Source of the DNA: Bacteroidaceae bacterium
GTDB lineage: Bacteria; Bacteroidota; Bacteroidia; Bacteroidales; Bacteroidaceae
Direction: 5' to 3'
DNA length: 57,222 nucleotides
NCBI GenBank assembly: GCA_017427185.1
Contig: JAFRTJ010000054.1
Location: 1 to 57,222 of the forward strand
Positions within the stretch are counted from its first letter, which is position 1. Every line of letters begins with the position of its first letter. The notes under the pieces are model-generated. The model worked only from the letters and a program-made list of their open reading frames with translations, was not told the DNA's origin and ran no database searches. Below, one piece after another: positions 34,926 through 44,600 of this stretch. The translations under genes and the position numbers were made by a program.

Positions 34926-35792
34926 CTATTTCTTCAATACCTCTATGATACAGTTGGCTGGTGCCTTTTGGTTCTTGTCGATGATGATTTCTCCCATGCT
35001 TTCCACTACAATCTTTCCTGTTGTAGGATTCTTTATGCTGTGAACGTGTCCCTTCAGAGTTGCGTTTATGCTGCTGTACTCAAAAGCCAGATTGGCATCC
35101 TCGCCCATCGTGCAGTCCTCCATGTACAGGTTCTCGCAGTAGCAAAGAGGCTGCTCGCCAGTAATGTGGCAACGGATTAACCGAAGATTCTTGCTGTACC
35201 AAGCAAGATACTCACCATTTATCTCACTGTCAATGATTGTAACGTTCTCGCTTTCCCACAGACTGTCTTTTGAGTTCAGTATGCAGTTTCGTATGGTCAT
35301 GTTCTTGGAGTACTGGAAAGAATAATTGCCGTTTTGGAGATAATTTTCCAGCAGCACGTTGTTGGTGTGCATTCCCAGATAGTCAGCGTTATCGATTCGG
35401 CTGTTCCGTATTTCCACTTCATCGCAGTCCCATAAGGTTTCTTCTGCTTTGGTGAATATGCAATTGTCGATCTTGATACCTTTCATCCTTCGAAACATCT
35501 TGGGAGCTTCCACTCGGCAATCTTTCATCTCTACGTCATTGCTATACCAAAGAGAGGAGCGGGCAGACTCACGGAACAGACAGTCTTTGACTTTGAATCC
35601 ACTGCATTCCCAGAAAACGTATTTCCCCTCGAAAGTGCATTTCTCAGCTTCTATGTTGCCTGACTCTTTGATGCTTGATTCACCCAAATGAATAGTTACA
35701 TTCACAAGCCGTGCATCGTGTAGGGTATACAAGGGCCTTTCTCCACCAAATTCCTGGTCTTTAATGAGTATCTTCTTGTCTTCTGTATTCAT
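34926..35792 (-). CDS. DUF3737 family right-handed beta-helix protein
   Basis: The 288-residue protein consists of short repeating rungs with regularly spaced C, I and W positions (VKDCLFRESARSSLWYSNDVEMKDCRV, IRNCILNSKDSLWESENVTIIDSEI), as expected of a pentapeptide- or pectate-lyase-like beta-helix and of DUF3737. No signal peptide is visible. The function is unknown. ATG at 35792 is preferred; an upstream start would overlap the ettA stop. It lies in the leftward menA-ettA-DUF3737-patB-MATE run. Confidence 0.85.
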   Translation of the reverse strand: MNTEDKKILIKDQEFGGERPLYTLHDARLVNVTIHLGESSIKESGNIEAEKCTFEGKYVFWECSGFKVKDCLFRESARSSLWYSNDVEMKDCRVEAPKMFRRMKGIKIDNCIFTKAEETLWDCDEVEIRNSRIDNADYLGMHTNNVLLENYLQNGNYSFQYSKNMTIRNCILNSKDSLWESENVTIIDSEINGEYLAWYSKNLRLIRCHITGEQPLCYCENLYMEDCTMGEDANLAFEYSSINATLKGHVHSIKNPTTGKIVVESMGEIIIDKNQKAPANCIIEVLKK

Positions 35793-35847
35793 TTGTCTCT
35801 TCTTATGCCTTAATATAATGTTCATGAAGGATATGATCCTGTCCCAC

Positions 35848-37545
35848 TTAATCATCTGTCAACTTTCTATACTTGATGCGACGTGGCTCTTCCAACCCTA
35901 ATCGCTTCAATTTGTTGGCCTCGTAGTCAGTATAAGAACCTTCGTAATAGAATACGTTGCCATCACCCTCGTAGGCAAGGATATGCGTGCAGATGCGATC
36001 CAGGAACCAGCGATCATGGCTGATAACGACTGCACATCCAGCGAAGTTTTCCAAGCCCTCTTCCAATGCTCTAAGCGTATTCACGTCGATATCATTTGTT
36101 GGCTCATCGAGCAACAGCACATTTCCTTCTTGTTTCAATGCCATTGCCAGATGCAGGCGATTACGCTCACCGCCAGAGAGAACTCCACATTTTTTTTCCT
36201 GATCTGCACCGCTGAAGTTGAAGCGACTTAGATAAGCACGGCAGTTGATGTCTCTGCCTCCCATGCGGATTGTCTCATTGCCTTGACTGATTACTTGGTA
36301 AACACTCTCGTCAGCCTTGATGTCTGCATGACTTTGGTCCACGTACGACAATTTAACGGTTTCACCCACCTCGAAAGTTCCAGCATCTGGCTTCTCTAGC
36401 CCCATAATCATACGGAAGAGGGTCGTTTTACCTGCTCCATTCGGACCGATCACACCAACTATTCCATTGGGAGGCAGCATGAAGTCAAGATTCTTTATCA
36501 GTACTTTTTCATTATATGCCTTGCATACTCCGTGCGCTTCGATGACCTTGTTGCCCAATCGAGGGCCGTTGGGAATGTATATCTCTAATTTTTCTTCTCT
36601 CTCCTTTTGCTCCTCGTTAAGCATCTTGTCGTAGCTGTTCAGACGAGCTTTTCCTTTAGCTTGGCGAGCTTTGGGTGACATGTGTACCCATTCCAACTCA
36701 CGCTCTAATGTTTTGCGGCGTTTGCTTGCTACCTTTTCTTCTTGAGCCATACGGGTAGTTTTCTGTTCCAGCCAACTGGAATAGTTGCCTTGCCAAGGAA
36801 TTCCCTCGCCTCGATCCAACTCCAGAATCCATCCAGCCACATCATCCAGGAAATAACGGTCATGTGTTACAGCTATGACGGTTCCTTCGTATTGATTCAG
36901 ATGTTGCTCTAACCAGTCAATGCTTTCTGCATCCAAATGGTTGGTGGGCTCATCTAGAAGAAGGACATCAGGTTTCTGCAGCAAAAGACGACACAATGCA
37001 ACTCGTCTCCGCTCTCCACCACTGAGGAACTTTACTTGCTGGTCTTTTGGGGGGCAACGCAACGCGTCCATTGCCCGATCCAGCTTGCTCTCCAGATTCC
37101 ATGCATCTGTACTGTCGATGATATCTTGCAGTTCTCCTTGGCGAGAAAAGAGAGCATTCATCTTATCCTCGTCTTCGTAATATTCAGGCAAACCAAATTT
37201 CAGGTTGATTTCTTCGTATTCAGCTAATGCATCTACAATGGGTTGCACCCCTTCCTTAACTACTTCCAGCACAGTCTTCTCATCGTCAAGATAAGGCTCC
37301 TGTTCCAGATACCCAACAGTGTACCCAGGGCTCCATACTACGTTTCCTTGGTATTGTTGGTCTAATCCTGCAATGATTTTCATCAAAGTGGATTTACCTG
37401 CACCATTCATACCTACGATACCGATCTTGGCACCATAGAAGAAACTCAGATAGATGTTTTTCAATACTTGTTTTTGGTTCTGCTGAATGACCTTGCTTAC
37501 GCCGACCATCGAGAAAATAATCTTCTTGTCGTCAGTTGTTGCCAT
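35848..37545 (-). CDS. ettA: energy-dependent translational throttle protein EttA (ABC-F)
   Basis: The 565-residue protein has two ABC cassettes without membrane segments: Walker A GMNGAGKST (45-53) and GPNGAGKTT (about 368), two LSGGER signatures, and the ABC-F linker (VASKRRKTLERELEWVHMSPKARQAKGKARLNSYDKM), whose arm binds the ribosomal E site. EttA tunes the first elongation step to the ADP/ATP ratio. It follows menA by 67 bases on the same strand. Confidence 0.95.
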   Translation of the reverse strand: MATTDDKKIIFSMVGVSKVIQQNQKQVLKNIYLSFFYGAKIGIVGMNGAGKSTLMKIIAGLDQQYQGNVVWSPGYTVGYLEQEPYLDDEKTVLEVVKEGVQPIVDALAEYEEINLKFGLPEYYEDEDKMNALFSRQGELQDIIDSTDAWNLESKLDRAMDALRCPPKDQQVKFLSGGERRRVALCRLLLQKPDVLLLDEPTNHLDAESIDWLEQHLNQYEGTVIAVTHDRYFLDDVAGWILELDRGEGIPWQGNYSSWLEQKTTRMAQEEKVASKRRKTLERELEWVHMSPKARQAKGKARLNSYDKMLNEEQKEREEKLEIYIPNGPRLGNKVIEAHGVCKAYNEKVLIKNLDFMLPPNGIVGVIGPNGAGKTTLFRMIMGLEKPDAGTFEVGETVKLSYVDQSHADIKADESVYQVISQGNETIRMGGRDINCRAYLSRFNFSGADQEKKCGVLSGGERNRLHLAMALKQEGNVLLLDEPTNDIDVNTLRALEEGLENFAGCAVVISHDRWFLDRICTHILAYEGDGNVFYYEGSYTDYEANKLKRLGLEEPRRIKYRKLTDD

Positions 37546-37612
37546 AATCTATATCCTTGTTAATTCGTTCGTATATTATTAAATATGTTATGCTGTATTC
37601 CTTTGTTCATGG

Positions 37613-38497
37613 TCAGAGCAATCTTGCTATCGCCACAGATATGGCAAAAAGAAAGATGGCAGCAGACGTGCTTCCTAATACTTTGTTTAATTCTCTTCCG
37701 TGATTGATCCTTACCATGCTCAGATGATTCTTGAAGTGAAAGTATAGAAACGGAAGCATCAATAAGCCTCTCCACCAAGCACCTTCTGTAATGAAAATGA
37801 AGAGCACGATTGCTGTAGCAAGAATACCTAGAAACAAATATAGGTCTGTAGCCTTCTCGCCGATAATCACTACCAATGTTTTCTTGCCTACTTTCGCATC
37901 TGCTTCTCGATCACGATAGTTGTTTACAATCAGCAGGTTGTCTGTCACTAAGCCCATTGCGATGGAATAAGCAATAATCTCTGAATTCAGTTTTCCTGTC
38001 ATTAAATAAAAAGTAGTGCAAACAGGAATGAGTCCAAAGAAGACCAATACCAGTATATCTCCTAATCCCAAACGAGCGAGACTAGTTGTATACAAGAAAC
38101 AGAATATCACACATGTCAATCCGATCAGTACCATTGCCCATCCACCCCAATAAATGAGCGGTAACCCTACCAAACATGCCACTAATGTTGTCAGGAAGAT
38201 ACCTTTTTTCATCTGGTGTAGTTCTATCCATCCCTGAGAGCAAGCTCGCTCTGGCCCTAATCGGTCTTCTTTATCGATTCCGCGTTGAAAATCAAGATAA
38301 TCGTTTACGAAATTGGCATCCACTTGCATGGTTAGGGCAAAAAGAATGCAGAGGACAGCAGGAATCCATGCAACCTCCTCACTCGAAGCCCATGCAGTTG
38401 CAATGGCCAATATCACTGGTGAAGCCGCTCCAGTCAACGTTTTGGGTCTGGCAGCTAAGAACCATGCTTTGGGGGAGTTCTTTCTTATTCTATTCAT
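37613..38497 (-). CDS. menA: 1,4-dihydroxy-2-naphthoate polyprenyltransferase
   Basis: The 294-residue membrane protein is a UbiA-superfamily prenyltransferase with the two Asp-rich motifs NDYLDFQRGID (65-75) and NNYRDREAD (about 192-200), the start AWFLAARPKTL typical of MenA and eight to nine hydrophobic helices. It attaches the isoprenoid tail in menaquinone synthesis at the cytoplasmic membrane. A strong promoter stands 175 bases upstream, giving a long leader in which I see no reading frame of merit. It appears to head the leftward five-gene run. Confidence 0.94.
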   Translation of the reverse strand: MNRIRKNSPKAWFLAARPKTLTGAASPVILAIATAWASSEEVAWIPAVLCILFALTMQVDANFVNDYLDFQRGIDKEDRLGPERACSQGWIELHQMKKGIFLTTLVACLVGLPLIYWGGWAMVLIGLTCVIFCFLYTTSLARLGLGDILVLVFFGLIPVCTTFYLMTGKLNSEIIAYSIAMGLVTDNLLIVNNYRDREADAKVGKKTLVVIIGEKATDLYLFLGILATAIVLFIFITEGAWWRGLLMLPFLYFHFKNHLSMVRINHGRELNKVLGSTSAAIFLFAISVAIARLL

Positions 38498-38671
38498 TCT
38501 ATCCTGATATCATGTTTTATAGGGAAGAATATCATTATGGACCTTTTCGTTTAAGAAATTTGTGGATGCAGTAATTGAGTTTATTTCATTTTGATATCTT
38601 CCAGCGTAGTTTTCTTTGCCCACATTTTCAGAATTCACATGGACTCTCTAGGAGTCTCTTTCAATGGGGCA

Positions 38672-38702
38672 CAAAGTTACATATAAAAAATGAGGCTTCA
38701 AA
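38672..38702 (-). promoter_or_regulatory. TTTG-N19-TAACTTTG promoter for menA
   Basis: On the minus strand TTTG (38699-38702) and TAACTTTG (38672-38679) are separated by 19 bases, an exact consensus fit. The implied menA leader is about 170 bases. Confidence 0.7.
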
Positions 38703-38763
38703 ATATCTCGCATTTTTTGGGATAAAATTATGTTTCTTTATTTTTTCTTTCAACATTTATATT

Positions 38764-38771
38764 TAACTTTG
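38764..38771 (+). promoter_or_regulatory. -7 promoter box for dnaB
   Basis: TAACTTTG fits TAnnTTTG and lies 50 bases before the dnaB ATG; no good -33 element is present. The gap 38498-38821 contains this box and the divergent menA promoter. Confidence 0.5.
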
Positions 38772-38821
38772 TGTCCTGATTTTACATAAAAGTATTACAA
38801 CGAAATTAGCTAACTATTTAT

Positions 38822-40387
38822 ATGCCTGAAGCTAAAGGAGGAAGACGTTCCACTAAGACAAAGATAGTGGAAGTTCCCAGTGTAGACCAGCTGGGTCGCA
38901 AGCAACCTCAGAATCTGGAGTCAGAGGCTGCCGTTTTAGGTGCTCTTATGGTTGAGCAAGATGCATTCTCGCAGGTCAGTGAAATTCTTGCTCCAGAGAG
39001 TTTCTATGATCATCGTCATCAGCTTATCTATCAAGCTATTCAGACTTTGAATATTGAACAGAAACCCGTTGATATCATTACGGTTTCTGATGAGCTTGAG
39101 AAGATGGATTGTCTTGAAGAAGCAGGTGGAACGCCATATGTCATGCAGCTTAGTGCAATGGTTTCCAGTAGTGCTCATATCGTATACCATGCCAATGTTA
39201 TTAAGCAAAAATACATTGCTCGTCAACTAATCACTTTTGGAAGTGTTGTCCTGAATGGCGCCTTTGATCCTTCCAAGGACGTTGCCGATTTATTGCAGGA
39301 GACGGAGAGCGAAATCTTCTCGATTTCTCAGAACAATCACAAAAAAGACTATACTCAGATAAATCCTGTTATTGATAAAGTTTACGAGAATCTGCGTGCT
39401 GCTGCCGCTCGAACTGATGGATTGAGTGGTCTAGGTACGGGATTCGATAAGCTTGACAAGATTACAAATGGATGGCAGAACAGTGATCTCATCATTATTG
39501 CAGCGCGCCCTGCAATGGGAAAGACGGCATTTGTTATTTCAATGGTAAAAAAGATGGCGATAGATGCCAAGATCCCAGTGGCTCTCTTTTCTCTTGAAAT
39601 GAGTAATGAACAACTGGTGCAGCGTCTGATGATCAATGTCTGTGAGATTTCTGGCGAAAAGCTTCGAAGTGGCCGTCTGGCTCCTCATGAGTGGGCTCAG
39701 TTGGACACTCGTGTCAACTATTTGATTGATGCTCCTATCTATGTCGATGATACCCCCAGCTTGTCGACATTCGAGTTGCGAACAAAGGCCCGCCGTTTGG
39801 TGCGTGAGCATAAGGTCAAGTGTATCATGATTGACTATCTTCAGTTGATGAATGCCAGTGGAATGAATATCAATAGTCGTCAGGAGGAAGTCTCTACTAT
39901 CTCTCGTTCTCTCAAGGGATTAGCTAAGGAGCTTGATATCCCTATCATTGCCTTGAGCCAGTTGAATCGTGGGGTTGAGGGACGTGAAGGGTACGAAGGG
40001 AAACGTCCCCAGTTGAGTGACCTTCGTGAATCTGGAGCTATTGAGCAAGATGCCGATATAGTATGTTTTATCCATCGCCCAGAATACTATCATCTTTATC
40101 AGGATGAAAAGGGGCATGATATGCGTGGGATGGCAGAATTCATCATTGCTAAGCACCGCAATGGTTCTGTGGGCGAGATTATTCTTCAGTTCCGTAGTGA
40201 ATTAGCACGTTTCCAAGATCCAGACGATCGTGTTCCTCTCCCAGGTGAAACATTTGTCAGTGGGATGGGAGGTGGCACTTATGAGTCCAATCCTTCTCCA
40301 GAGGAACTTGCTTCTGCCCATGATTTCGCTGATCGGATTCCTGATCCATTCACTCCTGACTCGGACGACGAATCTGCACCTTTTTAA
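38822..40387 (+). CDS. dnaB: replicative DNA helicase
   Basis: The 521-residue protein has the DnaB N-terminal domain (PQNLESEAAVLGALMVEQDAF, 29-49), a linker, and the RecA-like helicase core with Walker A ARPAMGKTA (about 227), the Walker B region IMIDYLQLM, and the downstream LSQLNRGVEGR and DLRESGAIEQDADIV motifs. It is the hexameric helicase that unwinds the replication fork. The acidic, variable tail after about 490 is usual. No intein or insertion is visible. The symporter gene follows after 19 bases. Confidence 0.97.
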   Translation: MPEAKGGRRSTKTKIVEVPSVDQLGRKQPQNLESEAAVLGALMVEQDAFSQVSEILAPESFYDHRHQLIYQAIQTLNIEQKPVDIITVSDELEKMDCLEEAGGTPYVMQLSAMVSSSAHIVYHANVIKQKYIARQLITFGSVVLNGAFDPSKDVADLLQETESEIFSISQNNHKKDYTQINPVIDKVYENLRAAAARTDGLSGLGTGFDKLDKITNGWQNSDLIIIAARPAMGKTAFVISMVKKMAIDAKIPVALFSLEMSNEQLVQRLMINVCEISGEKLRSGRLAPHEWAQLDTRVNYLIDAPIYVDDTPSLSTFELRTKARRLVREHKVKCIMIDYLQLMNASGMNINSRQEEVSTISRSLKGLAKELDIPIIALSQLNRGVEGREGYEGKRPQLSDLRESGAIEQDADIVCFIHRPEYYHLYQDEKGHDMRGMAEFIIAKHRNGSVGEIILQFRSELARFQDPDDRVPLPGETFVSGMGGGTYESNPSPEELASAHDFADRIPDPFTPDSDDESAPF

Positions 40388-40406
40388 TCTCTGATTCTTT
40401 TAGCAG

Positions 40407-41609
40407 ATGAAGCGAATATCCTTTACCACTCAAATCTTTTTGGCTCTAATATTGGCTATTATTGCGGGATATCTCCTTCAAGGGAACGCGGAGTTTACCA
40501 TTCAATATATCCGTCCTTTTGGCGACATTTTCCTTAATCTGCTCAAGTTTATTGTTGTCCCCCTCGTCATGTTTTCCATCATCTGTGGAATTATTTCTAT
40601 GCGTGATACTTCACAGATTGGTCATATTGCAGTTCGTACGCTTCTTTATTTTGCAGTAACCACCATCTTCGCTTCATGTTTAGGTTTGATGGTATCTTCT
40701 GTTTTGCGTCCTTGGTTCCCTCCCATCCAGATACCTTTTGACACTTCCTCGCTACCAGATCCTGCCCAATTTTCTTTCATGGATCAATTGATAAATATGG
40801 TGCCCAGCAATATGATAGAGCCTTTGGCTACCACTACGATGATTCAGGTCATCGTCATGGCTTTGCTATTAGGCATTGCTATTGCTCATTGTGGACAGCG
40901 TGCCAGACTGTTGGTAGACTTGATGAGGGAACTCAATGAGATAGTCACCCAAATTCTCTCTTACATCATGTTGCTTACTCCTATGGGAGTCTTCTGCATG
41001 CTTACTCCTGTGGTTGCTGTCAATGGTCCTTCCATTCTGGGTTCTTATGCAGTTCTTGTTGGGACAGACTATTTTTGCTTTTTCCTTCACATCCTCATCG
41101 TTTATGTCCCCTGTGTTTGGCTGTTGGCTCGAATGAATCCGCTGAGGTTCCTGCGTGGCATGTTTCCAGCCATGTTGTTTGCCTTTTCTAGTGATTCTTC
41201 AGTAGCCACGTTGCCTGTCACAATGCGATGTACAGAACGTTTGGGAGTTCCACGCGATATAGGGAATTTCATCCTTTCGCTGGGAGCCACTATCAATATG
41301 GATGGCGTGGCTATCTATTTAGGTGTCACGGCAGTTTTCATTGCTAATTGTTGCGGCATAGATCTCTCAATGTCTCAATATTCTGCCATCGCTATATCTG
41401 CCACCATTGCTTCCATTGGTACTCCTGGTATTCCTGGCGGCTCATTAGCTTTGATGGCTATGGTCTTCGCTTCTTCAGGAATCCCTGTCGAAGGTGTTGC
41501 TATTGCGGCAGGAGTAGATCGAATAGTCGATATGGCGCGTACTACAATGAGTATTACTGGTGATGCATCATGTGCAGTTGTGGTCAATCGGATGGTTGAG
41601 CATACATAA
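40407..41609 (+). CDS. dicarboxylate/amino acid:cation symporter (DAACS)
   Basis: The 400-residue inner-membrane protein shows the GltP/DctA/SstT family pattern: FLNLLKFIVVPLVMFSIICGI (42-62), the serine-rich FAFSSDSSVATLPVT hairpin region, LGATINMDGVAIY (the NMDGT-type sodium site, here NMDGV) and the final helix with DRIVDMARTTMSITGD. It imports a C4-dicarboxylate or acidic/neutral amino acid with sodium or protons; the exact substrate is not readable. It converges with the CotH gene. Confidence 0.92.
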   Translation: MKRISFTTQIFLALILAIIAGYLLQGNAEFTIQYIRPFGDIFLNLLKFIVVPLVMFSIICGIISMRDTSQIGHIAVRTLLYFAVTTIFASCLGLMVSSVLRPWFPPIQIPFDTSSLPDPAQFSFMDQLINMVPSNMIEPLATTTMIQVIVMALLLGIAIAHCGQRARLLVDLMRELNEIVTQILSYIMLLTPMGVFCMLTPVVAVNGPSILGSYAVLVGTDYFCFFLHILIVYVPCVWLLARMNPLRFLRGMFPAMLFAFSSDSSVATLPVTMRCTERLGVPRDIGNFILSLGATINMDGVAIYLGVTAVFIANCCGIDLSMSQYSAIAISATIASIGTPGIPGGSLALMAMVFASSGIPVEGVAIAAGVDRIVDMARTTMSITGDASCAVVVNRMVEHT

Positions 41610-41676
41610 AGGTAGCCTGTTTACGGTATGACATACTCTTCCCGTCATCAAGTTCCCTCCACCTTTTTCTTTTCTC

Positions 41677-44600
41677 TCAGAATATTTTTCTGATGATAGT
41701 TTTGCCCCCTTCGTAGATTCTCTTTTGGATGCAGATGCCGACAGGTTGACTCATTTTTTGTCCTGCCAGATTGTAGTATTCGATTCTAATCAATTTGCTG
41801 TTAAGCACAATATCGCTAACATCTTTAATGTTAGTGCCATCAATGGTAAGCAGCTGCGGAGCTTGTCGAGTTCCTCGTACATAGTTTGAAGTAAATACAA
41901 ATTCCTGGTCTACATCGAACGTCTGTCCTTCTGCGTCCATAAGACGAAGTTTAATTTTCTCACCGCCTTCTCCATGAATGTTCATGTAGAGATTATCGTC
42001 CTCAAGGATTGCTATGCCGCGACATTCACCATCTTCAGAGAAAGCTCCTAAGGTATAGCTCTTCTCCATAGCTTTCTCTCCATTGATCTCAAGCTGTGCT
42101 ATCAGCCCCATCACATTTGGATAAGTGTGGATATTCAGTTCCCATGGAGAGTCCTCGCGTTCTTTTTGGGTAGGTGTATAGCGTCGTCTCTTCGCAGTCA
42201 TTCTGCTAAGCGATTTCCATGTGAAGTTCTGATCTTTTTTTGTACGCAGCAGATAACTTTGTCCAGGCTCTAATGAGGTCAGGGTTCCTCCCCATGTTCC
42301 TTCTTCATAAGTGGCAATTCCTTCCAACCCCAGAATCAAGTCACCTTCCGTAGCTGTATAGTTTTCAAGTGCTGTCTCCAGACGTGTTCTGTTGTAGAGA
42401 GGGAATCCTATCCAGTTCCATCCTTCCTTTAGGATGATTTCTTCGGCTGGATTGAAGAGATTTCCTCGCAGAGTGATGTCAGATGCCTTCTTCATGTTCA
42501 CTTTGTATCCTTGACCAGAATTCAGAGCTTCCAATTGTCCCGTCCATCCCTTTTCTTCGTCGAATCTGAGAGATTCTGTTTGTCCCTCGATGGCTGCTGC
42601 ATAGGTGGTGAATCTGCTGTGATCGATGTTCTCTGCCAAATTATGCGAGGTCCAGTTCCATCCTTCCGCAAGGGCTAATGTAATGGTTATGTCGTCACTG
42701 TTCCAATCGTTTTCTTGGATACTTGTAAAGTCAAATGTGCCCAGCATGTTTGCCTTGTCGATGGTGGGCTGGGGTAGGAGAGACTCGTGATCTCCTCCAT
42801 CAGGGTATCGGCCATAGGTGTACCAGCGAGGCTGAGCCAGATAATAGATGCGGTCGGCCCATGTGCCATCTTCTGCTTGAATACTTATCGAGGCACCGTC
42901 CGAATTCTCCAGTTTGAAAGGAGTGTGCAGTTGGGTCAGCTGATCCATTCCATCACACCATATAATCAGGGTGCCATGAGCAGGAACCACGGTGTTAATA
43001 TTCTCCGCTGCAATTTTGTATTTCTGAGGCTTACGTATATTGTCACTCAGATACATGCCTGCCACATCTATGTCCTGGTCAGTTGTGTTGTAGAGTTCTA
43101 TCCAGTCATTTCTCTTCCAGTATTCGTTGGCGTAAATATCATTTCCTGCTGATACTTCATTGATGCGTATGGGAGTAGCACCAGCTTCATAGCTTTTGGT
43201 TCCTTCGCTGATCTTTTCATATCGTGCTTCAATTTGATAAGTCCCCGCTTTTTCTTTGTCACTTAGGCTGAAGGTTTCCTTATCACTTAGGATGGATTTC
43301 TGCATCTTGTCCATTGTGATGTTGCAATCCCAGAAAATGTCAGACGAGCTTAACGATGTGTTATGGACTTCTACAGCAATGATGTTTTCGCCTAGGTGTA
43401 ATTCGGCAGGATTTATCTGGAAAGTTCCTTCGTCTGGCACTTCACTTGCCCATACGTTTGTAACGTCCGAATAAACAGTTCCTTCCAGACTTCGGTATCC
43501 TCCTACATCCTTTCCATTCACATAGATGCGGAATCCGTCATCCACTTTGTAGTTTAAGGTAATCACATAGTCTTCGTCAGGTTGTTCATTCAGTATGATT
43601 TTTTTGCGGAAATAGTAAGTTGGACGTTTTTCGTTCGCATTTCCTCCATAATCAAGAGTGGTTTTTATCATGGAGTACATGGGACTAGTATTGCTGGCAT
43701 AGCCTAAGGGAGCCTTTCCCTTTTGCCAGTTTTGATCGTTGTATTCCATCGATTTCCAGTTTTTCCCATCCAGTGAGCCTTGATCGTAATAGCTCCATTC
43801 GTTGTTCCAATCTATCACCTGTTGAGTGTTTTCTGCAGTCGAACCTTTCAGCACCCACTCTTTGAATTTGTATCCAGCAGGAGCCTTTGCTGTTAGTGTT
43901 ATGGGGGCAAAGAGGATGCCTTCGAATTTTCGTGTGGGCACCTCTTGGCCGTTCAGCAGTAATCGCCCTTCATCAATATTGCTTCTTAGGTTTACTCGAT
44001 ATGGAGTTTTAAGACTGAAGTAACTTCTTAAGTTGTTGATTCGACTTCCGTTATGAGCATTGCGTATGGTATTTATCATGTTCATGTTTGAAGAGTTTCC
44101 TTCGAAATTCAGGGCTTTGTTCATCGTTTCGTACATCGAGGTGATGATTTCGCTGCATCGTTCTGGTTCAAAGATACTGCCGTTTACCAGACAGAAGGCA
44201 TCAATGAACTGTTTCTTGAATGGCTCATATTTTATCAGCGAACGGAACAGGTCATCCACGTTGGCTCCTCCAGATGTGCTGACTATAAGATTCGTCATGT
44301 TGTCCACGTCCCAAGCAGAGTCCAGGTCAAAGACAACAAAATGGAACTTCCCATCATCGGATCTGGAGCGGAATCCTTTCACATTGTTGGTGTTGGTTAT
44401 CCAGTCGCTGCATCCTATGTAGCATTCAAACGCCATATAGTTGATGTATTCATCGATGTCAAGCATGTCACACACCTTTTTATATGTTTCTGGACTCCTG
44501 GTTCTACCCACCTCAGAGGCCAGACTCAGCAATTTCTGCCAAGCCACAGCATCCCCTGCTTTTTGATTGTACTGAGCGTTGCTCAAGTCAAACTGGTCCA

